A stretch of DNA of 64,000 bases. Origin: Desulfovibrionaceae bacterium (GTDB lineage Bacteria; Desulfobacterota; Desulfovibrionia; Desulfovibrionales; Desulfovibrionaceae). Positions 17,401 to 25,216 of the stretch are shown piece after piece. Position numbers and translations under genes: made by a program. The first letter of the stretch is position 1. Each line of letters begins with the position of its first letter. The notes under the pieces are model-generated. The model had not been told where the DNA came from and made no database searches. It saw only the letters and a list, made by a program, of their open reading frames with translations. The stretch spans positions 31,208 through 95,207 of the forward strand of contig JAFGBU010000003.1 of NCBI GenBank assembly GCA_016932995.1, read 5' to 3'.

Positions 17401-18592
17401 TCTCGTTCTTGACCACGTCGGCGCGCACGAAGTCGGCGATCATGTACCGGCCCGAGCCCGTGGTGCCCACGCCCTTGACCGTTAAGCCGTGCAACAGGCC
17501 CTTGGCCGCGAGCTCGTCCCGGATCTCGGCCAGGCCCTGGCGCACGGCCTCGATGGGCCTGGACGAGGTCATCAGGTAGCGCTTGGCCAGAAGGCCTCCG
17601 GCCTCGTCCACCAGGGCCAGGTTGGTGCTGATCGAGCCCACGTCGATGCCCAGATAGGCGGGGGTCGGGCCCTGTGCGGGGGTCTCGGCCGCCTCCGGCG
17701 TTGCGCTCAGGTGCCGCTCCCTGAAGCCGTCGCCCGGGCTGATCAGCCTGGGCAGGGCCTTGCCCATGGGCCGGACCGCGCCCACGGCCAGGCGCAGGCC
17801 GTCGAGGACAAGGGCCGCGGCCAGGCCGTCCTCCTCGGCGCGCATGGCCGCGCCCAGGGCGCCCATGTGGGTGGGCGTCTCGGGCAGAAAGAGCTCCTCC
17901 AGGCCGAAGACGTCCTTGAAGGCCTCGACCACGCCCCGGTTGAGCGACACCCCGCCCATGAAGGCCGTCTTTTCCCTGAGCGGCCTGCCCCGGACGATGG
18001 CCCCCCGGAAGTTCCGGGCCACGGCCCGGCACAGCCCGGCCACGATGTCCTCCAGGGGCGTGGCGATCTGCTGCAGGTGGATCATGTCCGACTTGGCGAA
18101 GACCGAGCAGCGGCCGGCGATGCGCGCCGGGCGCTTGGACTCCAGGGCCAGGGCGGCGAACTCCTCGATGCCCAGGCGCATGCGCTCGGCCTGCTGGTCC
18201 AGGAAGGACCCGGTGCCCGCGGCGCAGACCGAGTTCAGGGAGAAGTCCTTGATGAACGGGCCGTCCAGGAGCAGGTACTTGGAGTCCTCGCCGCCCATCT
18301 CGAAGATGGTCGCGACCTCGGGGTGCAGCCGGGCCGTGGACAGGGCAAAGGCCGAGAGCTCGTTTATGTGCGGGGCGCCCAGGGCCTCGGCCAGGAGCCG
18401 GCCCGAGCTCCCGGTCACCGAGACCGTGAACTCGGGAAGGCGCCTTGCCGCCTCCTCCAGGACCTCCAGGGCGCAGGCCAGGGGCCGGCCCTTGTGCCGG
18501 CGGTACTCGCAGCGGATGATTTGCCCGGCCTGATCCAGCACGGCCAGCTTCACGCTCACCGAGCCGGAGTCGATCCCGGCCGTGTAGCCCAT
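14402..18592 (-). CDS. Giant acyl-CoA dehydratase activase-related protein
   Basis: A 1396-residue cytoplasmic protein. It has two tandem BadF/BcrA-type ATPase domains, the first starting at GIDSGSVSVK (6-15) with GGEDSK (100-105) and C123 in CAAGTGSF, the second at GIDVGSISTN (315-324) with GGQDSK and C442 in CAAGTGSF. Then come a DUF2229-like region ('LPLAFFMHDELPWHSTLLW') and a C-terminal part like a 2-hydroxyacyl-CoA dehydratase D subunit (CYPCAVTTGD, GPCRFGQYSEFQRL, PFGCMPGTIG). Activases of this family use ATP and a [4Fe-4S] cluster to inject low-potential electrons into radical dehydratases. No separate dehydratase alpha/beta pair lies nearby, so the target is unknown; the C-terminus may be a built-in partner. 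Confidence 0.9.
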   Translation of the reverse strand: MGYTAGIDSGSVSVKLAVLDQAGQIIRCEYRRHKGRPLACALEVLEEAARRLPEFTVSVTGSSGRLLAEALGAPHINELSAFALSTARLHPEVATIFEMGGEDSKYLLLDGPFIKDFSLNSVCAAGTGSFLDQQAERMRLGIEEFAALALESKRPARIAGRCSVFAKSDMIHLQQIATPLEDIVAGLCRAVARNFRGAIVRGRPLREKTAFMGGVSLNRGVVEAFKDVFGLEELFLPETPTHMGALGAAMRAEEDGLAAALVLDGLRLAVGAVRPMGKALPRLISPGDGFRERHLSATPEAAETPAQGPTPAYLGIDVGSISTNLALVDEAGGLLAKRYLMTSSRPIEAVRQGLAEIRDELAAKGLLHGLTVKGVGTTGSGRYMIADFVRADVVKNEITAQATAAVAIDPEVDTIFEIGGQDSKFISLKNGAIVDFEMNKACAAGTGSFLEEQAEKLDVAIKGEFQDLALAAEAPCPLGERCTVFMENSLQSNLQRGAGKDDVLAGLAYSIVQNYINRVVSGRRIGRRVFFQGGTAFNKSVTAAFEKHLGLAVTVPPNHDVTGAIGMALIAREHMRGRGASTFRGFDLANTAYSIKSFECKECENRCKINRVALEGVKEKLFYGGRCEKYDVRRSKQVRVPDLFAFRRERLIKAHQAYAQRLKDSGNAARLGRIGLPLAFFMHDELPWHSTLLWELGFEPVPSPWTNRQVVGLGVKAVLADTCFPIKAALGHARSLAELKLPLYIPSCINTAAPGEPSSLACPLTQSFPYQVRAHMRAAGQEVPMAAPIIRRQYGPRHLEERLFEALRPWGVKRSDIRPAMAAADRAQAEFTAALERRGQEVLDGLEERALVITGRAYNALDPGLNLDIPVKLASLDVLTIPMDLLPLERIENQWPQMYWRSGRRLLKAAWFVRRHPLLYALQIGSFSCGPDSFIEKYVDKVMGDKPMLRLEIDEHSADAGALTRCEAFLDSIESHRRNPGPAPDAAFTRPVRRAADFRERVVYGPLMSDHCLGLAAALRACGLKSEVLPETDAESMALARRFVSGKECYPCAVTTGDMVKKALAPDFDPERSAFFMPGGTGPCRFGQYSEFQRLVLDRLGLEEVPLFSPMQDVTMYEHMHIRGGDFARRSWEGVVAFDLLIKCLHKTRPYEKTQGSADELYAGCRQKLARDLAVPGKDIAPTLAGIRRAFEALPRDNGRPKPLIGVVGEIFVRSNRFSNEDLVRRIEDLGGEVWLAGVDEWVYYINYLHARRTHRTRDWKKALQIAIKSHIQKKTARRFESGFEGFLEAIHEPPIKHVLDKARPYLDDSVHGEAVLTIGKSVDMARPHAGRPAAGVVSAIPFGCMPGTIGTGLLREVSETFELPIITIPFDGTPQPTSALTLETFMEQARKRARG

Positions 18593-18639
18593 GGGTTCCT
18601 CCCTGGGCCGCCTTTGCCTGCCTGCGGCCCGGTTCAGGG

Positions 18640-19869
18640 TCAGGTCGCGCCGTTTCCGGCCCCGGCCGGGACGGCGCCTTTTGAAGCCTTGGTCAATGAC
18701 ATGAATAACGCCATATACAGGATTATTGCAACCGGGCTGTCAAAGAGCAGGGGCGAGGACATCCCCTGGACCAGGGCCGCGGCCAGCAGGCCCACGGCAA
18801 AGGCCGATCCGGCGCGCGCCAGCCCGGCCCCGAAGGCCGCCAGGACCAGGGCCGGGGCGGCCAGGCCCCAGGCGGCCGTGATCCTGAGCCAGAACGGCCC
18901 GAGGTCGTGGACATGGACCCCGGCCTGTCCCGGGACCAGGCCCTGGTCCTGGAGCAGGCCCAGCAGGGCCGGGGGCGCGGCCAGGGGCAGGGGGGAGCCC
19001 AGGGCGGACCCCAAGACCAGCCTTTTGGGCTCGCTGATCAACAGCTCAAGGCCCCCGGACCACTGCCAGGAGCGGTTGAGCATGTCCGCCAGGGCCGCGG
19101 GGGTCTGGGCGGCCCACAGGGCCAGGCCCAGGCCCCCGGCAAAGACCAGGCCCAGGCCGACCCGCCGTATCCAGGCCCCGGGGCACAGAAACAGGGATAT
19201 CCAGACCGCCGCGAACAGGGCCGGAGGCCAGAGCGAGGACAACAGCCCCAGGCAGACCAGGCCCAGGCGGACGGTCCAGGCCTTGTCCCGCGGCCCGGCG
19301 GCCTCGCGGCCGGGGTCGAACCCGGCGCACAGGCCGACCAGAAGCAGGGTCGCGGTCCCTGACTGGGCCTGGGCCGCGCCTGCGGCGTACAGGGACAGGC
19401 CGGCCTGGATCAGGAAGACCAGGGCCCCCATCCAGGCCCCGGCCCGGAAGAGCGCGGCCCTTTGCGGCGGGCCGAAGGTCAGGACCCACATGGCCGCGAA
19501 CAGGAGGTAGGCCAGGGGCCTGAGCTCCTCCAGGACCGGGGTCAGGGCCAGTATCCGGCCGGGCAGGCCGCTGCCCAGGGCGAACAGCCCGGCCAGGCAC
19601 AGGACGAGCGCCCCGCTGGCCAGGGAGGCCAGGGCCGTGCTCGGCCGCGGCCGGCCGGCGCCGGGGATGAGGCAAAAGGCCAGGCCAAAGGCGGCCAGGA
19701 CCAGCCAGGGCCCGTTTTCGATCAGGCCCGGGAGCAGGTCCGGAACCAGGCCCGCAAGCGGTCCCCCGGCCCGGCCCGGGATCAGGACCGCGGCCAGGGG
19801 CGCGATGGCGTAGGCCGCGGCCAGGGGCGCGGCCGCGAGCCGCCGGGTCGTTGGCATGTCCTGGGTCAT
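18640..19869 (-). CDS. Polytopic inner-membrane protein of unknown function
   Basis: Mostly hydrophobic, with roughly ten or more predicted membrane helices rich in Ala, Gly and Leu. I place the start at ATG 19869 (MTQDMPTTRRLAAAPL), or possibly 19857. The in-frame extension to 20010 is basic, unlike a membrane N-terminus, and would run over the ffh promoter region. About 409 residues. The long soluble loop near residues 270-330 and the helix pattern vaguely recall O-antigen ligase/polymerase-type proteins, but I see no defining motif. It ends 47 bp before the activase gene on the same strand. Confidence 0.6.
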   Translation of the reverse strand: MTQDMPTTRRLAAAPLAAAYAIAPLAAVLIPGRAGGPLAGLVPDLLPGLIENGPWLVLAAFGLAFCLIPGAGRPRPSTALASLASGALVLCLAGLFALGSGLPGRILALTPVLEELRPLAYLLFAAMWVLTFGPPQRAALFRAGAWMGALVFLIQAGLSLYAAGAAQAQSGTATLLLVGLCAGFDPGREAAGPRDKAWTVRLGLVCLGLLSSLWPPALFAAVWISLFLCPGAWIRRVGLGLVFAGGLGLALWAAQTPAALADMLNRSWQWSGGLELLISEPKRLVLGSALGSPLPLAAPPALLGLLQDQGLVPGQAGVHVHDLGPFWLRITAAWGLAAPALVLAAFGAGLARAGSAFAVGLLAAALVQGMSSPLLFDSPVAIILYMALFMSLTKASKGAVPAGAGNGAT

Positions 19870-19968
19870 GGGTCGTTGCGCTGTCCGCCTTTGGCAAGCT
19901 GGTCTTTGATTACCCCCTACAGCGGCCGGGGTAAAGACCGGCCCGGCCCGCGAAGGGCCCCGGCGGCC

Positions 19969-19995
19969 TTGACGAAGGCGGGCAATTTCTATAAC
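19969..19995 (+). promoter_or_regulatory. Weak candidate promoter for ffh
   Basis: TTGACG (19969-19974) and TATAAC (19990-19995) separated by only 15 bp. The -10 box is good but the spacing is short. It lies about 60 bp upstream of the probable ffh start. Confidence 0.3.
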
Positions 19996-20054
19996 TCTCA
20001 ACCTCTTCATCGGCGCGGACCATGGGACCGGCCGGATTTTTTGGGAGCGCAGGC

Positions 20055-21524
20055 TTGTTCGATTCGCTGTCCGACCGCCTTTCCGAGGCGTTCAAGAAGT
20101 TCAAGGGCCACGGCCGCCTGGATGAGAAGAACATCCAGGACGGCCTGCGCGAGGTGCGCCTGGCCCTGCTCGAGGCCGACGTCAACTTCAAGGTCGTCAA
20201 GGACTTCGTGGACCGGGTCCGGGAGCGGGCCCTGGGCCGGGACGTCCTGGGCAGCCTGACCCCGGGCCAGCAGATCGTCAAGGTGGTCAACGACGAGCTG
20301 GTCGAGCTCCTGGGCGGGGAGAGCCAGGGCCTGGCCCTGGACCGGCGGCCGCTCAGGATCATGCTCGTGGGCCTCCAGGGCTCGGGCAAGACCACCTCGG
20401 CCGCCAAGCTGGCCCTGTACCTGCGCCGGGAGGGGCTCAAGCCCTACCTGGTGCCCGCGGACGTCTACCGGCCCGCGGCCATCGAGCAGATCCAGACCCT
20501 GGCCCGGCAGCTGGACGTCCCGGTCCACGCCTCGACCCCGGACATGAACCCGGTGGACATCTGCCGTGAGGCCATGGCCGCGGCCCACGAGGCCGGGTGC
20601 GACGCCCTGCTGTACGACACCGCGGGCCGGCTGCACATCGACGAGACCCTGATGGACGAGCTCTCGGCCATAAAGGCCGCCTGCTCGCCCCAGGAGATAC
20701 TCTTGGTGGCCGACGCCATGACCGGCCAGGACGCGGTCACCGTGGCCCAGAGCTTCAACGAGCTCCTGGACCTGACCGGGGTCGTGCTGACCAAGATGGA
20801 CGGCGACGCGCGCGGCGGGGCGGCCCTGTCCATCAAGTCGGTGACCGGCAAGCCCATCAAGCTGGTCGGCGTGGGCGAGAAGCTCTCGGACCTGGAGCCC
20901 TTCCACCCGGACCGGGCGGCCTCGCGCATCCTGGGCATGGGCGACGTGCTCACGCTGATCGAGAAGGCCCAGACCGAGTTCGACGAGGGCGAGGCCGAGA
21001 AGCTCGCGGACAAGATGCTGAAGTCCAAGTTCGACCTCGAGGACTTCAGGGTCCAGATGCGGCGCATCAAGAAAATGGGCTCCATCGAGGGCCTGCTCAA
21101 GCTCGTTCCGGGCATGGGCGGGCTGGTCAAGAACCTGGGCCAGGCCCAGATGCCCGAGAAGGAGCTCAAGAGGACCGAGGCGATCATCGGGTCCATGACC
21201 ATGTTTGAGCGCCGCAACCCGGCCGCGCTCAACGCCAGCCGCAAGGCCCGCGTGGCCAGGGGCGCCGGGGTGAGCGTCCAGGAGGTCAACGTCCTGCTCA
21301 AGAACTTCGGGCGGATGAGCAAGATGATGAAGGACATGGTCGGGGGCGAGGCCAAGCCGGGCAAGGGCCTGCCCGGGATGCCCGCGGGCCTGCCCGGGAT
21401 GCCGGGGATGCCCGGGATGGGCGAGGGCCCGGACCAGGGGTCCGCCAGGCGCAAGCTCAGCAAAAAGGCCCTGGCCGAGCGCAGGAAGAAAAAACTGAAG
21501 AAAAAACAGCGCAAAAAGCGCTGA
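20055..21524 (+). CDS. ffh: Signal recognition particle protein Ffh
   Basis: SRP54-type GTPase that, with the 4.5S RNA, brings nascent membrane proteins to FtsY. I choose TTG 20055 as start: it gives the classical N-terminus MFDSLSDRLSEAF with GGGAGCG as SD, 489 residues. ATG 20022 would add 11 unusual residues. Motifs include the P-loop GLQGSGKTTSAAKLA, DTAGRLH and TKMDGDARGG, then a methionine-rich M domain ('GLLKLVPGMGGLVKNLGQAQ'). The C-terminus carries GMP repeats and a very basic tail (RRKKKLKKKQRKKR). It heads a translation/RNA gene cluster. Confidence 0.97.
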   Translation: MFDSLSDRLSEAFKKFKGHGRLDEKNIQDGLREVRLALLEADVNFKVVKDFVDRVRERALGRDVLGSLTPGQQIVKVVNDELVELLGGESQGLALDRRPLRIMLVGLQGSGKTTSAAKLALYLRREGLKPYLVPADVYRPAAIEQIQTLARQLDVPVHASTPDMNPVDICREAMAAAHEAGCDALLYDTAGRLHIDETLMDELSAIKAACSPQEILLVADAMTGQDAVTVAQSFNELLDLTGVVLTKMDGDARGGAALSIKSVTGKPIKLVGVGEKLSDLEPFHPDRAASRILGMGDVLTLIEKAQTEFDEGEAEKLADKMLKSKFDLEDFRVQMRRIKKMGSIEGLLKLVPGMGGLVKNLGQAQMPEKELKRTEAIIGSMTMFERRNPAALNASRKARVARGAGVSVQEVNVLLKNFGRMSKMMKDMVGGEAKPGKGLPGMPAGLPGMPGMPGMGEGPDQGSARRKLSKKALAERRKKKLKKKQRKKR

Positions 21525-21597
21525 ACACGGCGTTTGTTTTTAAGGCTTGCCTTTTTATCAAGCAATCTCTAATAAATAATAAGGGAGAATACTGGAA

Positions 21598-21837
21598 ATG
21601 GCTCTGAAGATCAGACTGACCCGTATGGGCACCAAGAAGCGTCCTTTTTACCGCATCGTGGCCCTGGACAGCGCCACGCGCCGCGACGGACGGCCATTGG
21701 AGTATCTGGGGCACTACAACCCCATGACCAACCCGGCGGAGGTGAAGATCGACAAGGAAAAGGTCGAGAAGTGGACTCAGAGGGGCGCCAAGCCCAGCGC
21801 CACGGTTCGTTCGCTCATGAAGCAGGCCGGGCTTTAG
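21598..21837 (+). CDS. rpsP: 30S ribosomal protein S16
   Basis: A 79-residue protein, the standard bS16 size, beginning [20 protein letters not shown] and containing [13 protein letters not shown]. The start at 21598 has SD AAGGGA. The 73-bp gap after ffh is AT-rich, with a small GCTTG/CAAGC hairpin and a poor -35/-10 pair (TTGCCT, TAATAA), so a promoter of its own is possible. First gene of the rpsP-khpA-rimM-trmD-rplS block, a conserved bacterial order. Confidence 0.97.
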   Translation: MALKIRLTRMGTKKRPFYRIVALDSATRRDGRPLEYLGHYNPMTNPAEVKIDKEKVEKWTQRGAKPSATVRSLMKQAGL

Positions 21838-21914
21838 GCTGCGCGTTTCCCGCCCCGGGCGGAGGTCCGTCCCGGGCTTGTTGGCCGGAGTATCCTGCAG
21901 AGAGGGTGGTTGCC

Positions 21915-22148
21915 ATGCTGAGAGAGATGATCGAGTACATTGCCAAATCATTGGTCGACAATCCTGACGCGGTCCGGGTTTCAGAGGTCGAGGGCGAGCA
22001 GACTTCCGTGATTGAGCTCAAGGTGGCCAAGGAGGACCTGGGCAAGGTCATCGGCAAGCAGGGGCGGACCGCCAGGGCCATGCGCACTCTCTTGGGGGCC
22101 GCATCGAGCAAGGCCAGGAAGCGTTCGGTACTGGAGATTTTGGAGTAG
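21915..22148 (+). CDS. khpA: KhpA, KH-domain RNA-binding protein
   Basis: A 77-residue single KH domain protein. The RNA-binding GxxG loop is GKQG within '[20 protein letters not shown]'. Start at ATG 21915 with AGAGGGTGG upstream; the longer in-frame extension is ignored because it only reads back over rpsP. KhpA often pairs with KhpB as a global RNA-binding protein and commonly sits between rpsP and rimM, exactly as here. Confidence 0.93.
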   Translation: MLREMIEYIAKSLVDNPDAVRVSEVEGEQTSVIELKVAKEDLGKVIGKQGRTARAMRTLLGAASSKARKRSVLEILE

Positions 22149-22167
22149 ACCCAGGGACAAGGGGACC

Positions 22168-22746
22168 ATGTCCGCCTCAAAGGCCGTTGGCCGGGACCCG
22201 GGCCGGGAGCTCCTGGCCCTGGGCAAGGCGGTCAAGCCGCACGGCGTCAGGGGGGAGGTCTGCGTAGCCAGCTACGCGGACTCCCCCTTTATATATGATC
22301 TGCTGGACAGGGTCTTTTTGCGCCTCCCGGACCAGGCGGTCCGGGACTTGGCCATAGAGTCCTGGCGTCCGCACAAAGGCATGGTCCTGCTGAAGCTCGC
22401 CGGGGTTGACGACCGCGACGCGGCCGAGGCCCTGCGCGGCTGCGAGCTGGCGGTGAGAAAGGCCGACCTGCCCCCGGCCGAACCCGGCGAGGTCTACCTG
22501 CACGAGCTTGAGGGCTGCCGGGTGCTGCTTGCGGACGGCCGGGAGATCGGGGTCCTCAGGGGCTTCATCCTGGCCGGGGGCGGCGAGGTCTGGTCCATCG
22601 AGACCAGGGACGGCCGCGAGGTCCTGTTCCCGGCCGCGCCGGACCTGGTCCTGGGCCTGGACCCCGGGGCCGGGGAGGTGGTCGTTGACCCGCCCGAGGG
22701 GCTCCTGGACATCTATCTGGCCGGGGACACGGACAGGGGCCGCTGA
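22168..22746 (+). CDS. rimM: Ribosome maturation factor RimM
   Basis: A 192-residue, two-domain protein. The N-terminal RimM domain begins 'LLALGKAVKPHGVRGEVCVA', and the C-terminal PRC-barrel-like domain includes 'EVYLHELEGCRVLLADGREI' and the final 'DPPEGLLDIYLAGD'. It helps assemble the 30S head, binding S19. Start at 22168 with AGGGACAAGGGG upstream, 19 bp after khpA. Length and motifs are typical. Confidence 0.93.
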   Translation: MSASKAVGRDPGRELLALGKAVKPHGVRGEVCVASYADSPFIYDLLDRVFLRLPDQAVRDLAIESWRPHKGMVLLKLAGVDDRDAAEALRGCELAVRKADLPPAEPGEVYLHELEGCRVLLADGREIGVLRGFILAGGGEVWSIETRDGREVLFPAAPDLVLGLDPGAGEVVVDPPEGLLDIYLAGDTDRGR

Positions 22747-22787
22747 CCGGCCGAAGCGGGCCGGCCGGCTCCCGGCACAGGGTCGTC

Positions 22788-24074
22788 ATGCGCGTCAACA
22801 TCCTGAGCATATTTCCCGAGTTTTTCGACTCCCCCCTGCGGGCCGGGCTCATGGCCAGGGCCGTGGAAAAGGGCCTGCTCGGCTTCAGCCTGATCGATCC
22901 CCGGGACTTTGCCCAGGACCGGCACCGGAGCGTGGACGACCGGCCCTATGGCGGCGGGCCGGGCATGGTCATGACCCCCGGGCCCCTGGCCCGGGCCCTG
23001 CGCTCGGTGCCCGAGCCCGGGCGCATGCTCGCCCTGACCCCCAGGGGCCGGCCCCTGGACCAGGCCCTGGCCCGGGAGCTCTCGGCCCAAGAGGCCCTGA
23101 CCCTGGTCTGCGGCCGCTACGAGGGCCTGGACGAGAGGCTCTTCGAGCTCTTCCCCCTGGAGCCGGTCAGCGTGGGCGACTTCGTGCTCAACGGCGGCGA
23201 GGCCGCGGCCCTGTGCCTTGTCGAGGCCGTGGCCAGGCTCCTGCCGGAGTTCATGGGCCACGGGGACTCGGGCCTGGAGGAGAGCTTCTCGGAGGGGCTG
23301 CTGGAGTATCCCCAGTACACCCGGCCCGAGGAGTTCGAGGGCCTGAGGGTCCCGGAGGTCCTGACCGCCGGGGACCACGCCGGGATAGCGGCCTGGAGGC
23401 GGCGCAGGTCCCTTGAGGCCACCCTGCGGCAGCGGCCGGAGCTCTTGTCCGGGGCCCGGCTCGACGCGGCCGATCTTGGCGCGCTCAAGGCCCTGCGCCC
23501 GGCCGGCCTGGGCCGCAACCTGTACCTGGCCCTGGTCCACGGCCCGGTGTTGAACAAATTCGGGGAAATCGTCACCGTGTCTTTGACAAACCTCGACCTT
23601 CACGATATATCCCGCGTTTCCCGCTCATATCGACTGGGCGGGATGTACGCGCTCACCCCCCTCGAGGACCAGAGGGCCCTGGCCGAGTCGCTCATCGGGC
23701 ACTGGCTGGAGGGGGCGGGCGGCCGGGCCAATCCGGACCGGGCAAAGGCCCTGGCCCAGGTCAGGGTCATGGATTGCCTGGACAGCGCCGTGAATGACCT
23801 GGAGCGCGTCAGCGGGCAGCGGCCCAGGCTGGTGGCGACCAGCGCCAGGCCCGTGGAGTCCGCGGTCCATGCCGCTCCGGCCGAGGTCCGGCAGTGGCTT
23901 GAGTCCTCGCCGGTGCTGCTGGTTCTGGGCACCGGCCACGGCCTGGCCCCGGAGATCGTGGACAGGGCCGACGCGGTCCTCAGGCCCCTGCGCTGGATGG
24001 ACGCCTACAACCACCTGTCCGTGCGCAGCGCGGCCTCGGTGATTGTGGACCGCTTGCTCGGGGACGTGTACTGA
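22788..24074 (+). CDS. trmD: TrmD tRNA m1G37 methyltransferase fused to a second SPOUT-like domain
   Basis: A 428-residue protein. Residues 1-245 are normal TrmD: 'DRPYGGGPGMVMTPGPLARA', the knot motifs LVCGRYEGLDERL and SVGDFVLNGGEAAAL, and 'LPEYTRPEEF'-like text around 'YPQYTRPEEFEGLRVPEVLT'. Residues 250-428 are an added domain of the RNA_methyltransferase 4/TM1570-like SPOUT type, with 'LALVHGPVLNKFGEIVTVSL' at its start and LLVLGTGHGLAPEI near its end. TrmD methylates G37 of tRNAs to prevent frameshifting. The second domain has no settled function. The fusion is continuous in frame, with no sign of a sequencing join. Confidence 0.95.
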   Translation: MRVNILSIFPEFFDSPLRAGLMARAVEKGLLGFSLIDPRDFAQDRHRSVDDRPYGGGPGMVMTPGPLARALRSVPEPGRMLALTPRGRPLDQALARELSAQEALTLVCGRYEGLDERLFELFPLEPVSVGDFVLNGGEAAALCLVEAVARLLPEFMGHGDSGLEESFSEGLLEYPQYTRPEEFEGLRVPEVLTAGDHAGIAAWRRRRSLEATLRQRPELLSGARLDAADLGALKALRPAGLGRNLYLALVHGPVLNKFGEIVTVSLTNLDLHDISRVSRSYRLGGMYALTPLEDQRALAESLIGHWLEGAGGRANPDRAKALAQVRVMDCLDSAVNDLERVSGQRPRLVATSARPVESAVHAAPAEVRQWLESSPVLLVLGTGHGLAPEIVDRADAVLRPLRWMDAYNHLSVRSAASVIVDRLLGDVY

Positions 24075-24108
24075 AATTTTTGGCATTCAGGATATAAGGA
24101 GCGGGAAA

Positions 24109-24459
24109 ATGGAAGCCATCAAGAAGATAGAGCGGGAGCACATGCGCGTGGACATGCCCCGGTTCAAGGCCGGGGACACGGTCAAGGTCCAGCTGCGCAT
24201 CATCGAGGGCGAGAAGGAGCGCATCCAGGTCTTTCAGGGCGTGGTCCTGCGCCTGCGCCGCGGCAGCACCGACGCCACCTTCACCGTGCGCAAGGTCTCG
24301 GACGGCATAGGCGTGGAGCGCGTCTTTCCCCTGCACTCGCCGTTCATCGAGGGCGTCGAGGTGCTCTCCGAGGGCAAGACCCGCCAGAGCCGCATCTACT
24401 ACCTCAAGAAGCTCAAGGGCAAGGCCGCCCGGATCAAGTCCAAGCAGATCTGGGAATAG
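24109..24459 (+). CDS. rplS: 50S ribosomal protein L19
   Basis: A 116-residue bL19 protein with 'VDMPRFKAGDTVKVQLRIIE', FQGVVLRLRRGS and 'GVERVFPLHSPFIEGVEV'. Start at 24109 with a strong SD AAGGAG; the in-frame upstream ATG at 24043 lies inside trmD and lacks an SD. Last gene of the rpsP operon, followed by a clear terminator. Confidence 0.97.
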   Translation: MEAIKKIEREHMRVDMPRFKAGDTVKVQLRIIEGEKERIQVFQGVVLRLRRGSTDATFTVRKVSDGIGVERVFPLHSPFIEGVEVLSEGKTRQSRIYYLKKLKGKAARIKSKQIWE

Positions 24460-24511
24460 CCCGGGCCGCGCTTGGCCGGTGGACAAGACCCGCCGGCCGC
24501 AATATTAGACT

Positions 24512-24553
24512 CCCTGAAGGTCGGGACGACCCCGTTCCTTCAGGGGGTTTTTT
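24512..24553 (+). terminator. Rho-independent terminator after rplS, abutting rnhB
   Basis: Stem CCCTGAAGG (24512-24520) pairs perfectly with CCTTCAGGG (24537-24545), followed by GG and six T (24548-24553). The last T is directly before the rnhB ATG at 24554, so the 3' arm and the following GG also form the only visible SD-like sequence of rnhB. Confidence 0.88.
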
Positions 24554-25216
24554 ATGTCCGGTCAACAGCCGCCCGTTCTGCCCGGCCTTGCCCGCTCGTG
24601 CCGGAACATGGCCGGGGTGGACGAGGCCGGCCGGGGCTGTCTGGCCGGGCCGGTGGTCGCCGCGGCGGTCATCCTGCCCGAGGACTGCGCCATTTCGGGC
24701 CTCGACGACTCCAAGGTCCTGTCCGCGGCCAGGCGGCTGTGCCTGGCCCGGGAGGTCAAGGCCGTTGCCCTGGCCTGGTGCCTGGGGCTCAGCTGGCCCC
24801 GGGAGATCGACGAGCTGAACATCCTCCAGGCCACGTTCAGGGCCATGGCCAGGGCGGTGACCCGGCTCAGGCTAAGCCCGGAGTGGATCTGCGTGGACGG
24901 GGACAAGACCATCCCCCCGGAGGTCCTCGGCCAAAGCACGGCCCAGAGGGCCGTGGTCCGGGGCGACAGCCTGGTCCCGGCCGTCTCCGCGGCCTCGATC
25001 CTGGCCAAGACCTGGCGGGACCTGCTCATGGCCAAGCTCGACAGGCGCTATCCCGGATACGGCCTGGCCGGGCACAAGGGCTACGGCACGGCCGAACACC
25101 TGGGGGCCCTGGCCAGGCTGGGCCCCTCGCCCATGCACCGCATGACCTTTCGCGGCGTGCTCAAGGGCCCGGAAGCGGGGGACCACGGAGGCCAGGCGTG
25201 CCTGCCGGGCCTCTAG
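24554..25216 (+). CDS. rnhB: Ribonuclease HII
   Basis: A 220-residue type II RNase H. The active-site motif [14 protein letters not shown] has D23 and E24; the third acid is in [11 protein letters not shown] and the fourth in '[15 protein letters not shown]'. It removes RNA from RNA-DNA hybrids and single misincorporated ribonucleotides. It starts right at the end of the rplS terminator, so its expression may depend on read-through or on the hairpin not forming. It overlaps yraN by 19 bp. Confidence 0.95.
   Translation: MSGQQPPVLPGLARSCRNMAGVDEAGRGCLAGPVVAAAVILPEDCAISGLDDSKVLSAARRLCLAREVKAVALAWCLGLSWPREIDELNILQATFRAMARAVTRLRLSPEWICVDGDKTIPPEVLGQSTAQRAVVRGDSLVPAVSAASILAKTWRDLLMAKLDRRYPGYGLAGHKGYGTAEHLGALARLGPSPMHRMTFRGVLKGPEAGDHGGQACLPGL

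Noticed and set aside
14606..17485. A 959-codon plus-strand frame opposite the activase
   Set aside because: Composition of a shadow; the activase motifs on minus are decisive.
18640..20010. Start of the membrane protein at 20010
   Set aside because: The extra 47 residues are basic and unlike a membrane N-terminus, and they overlap the ffh promoter region.
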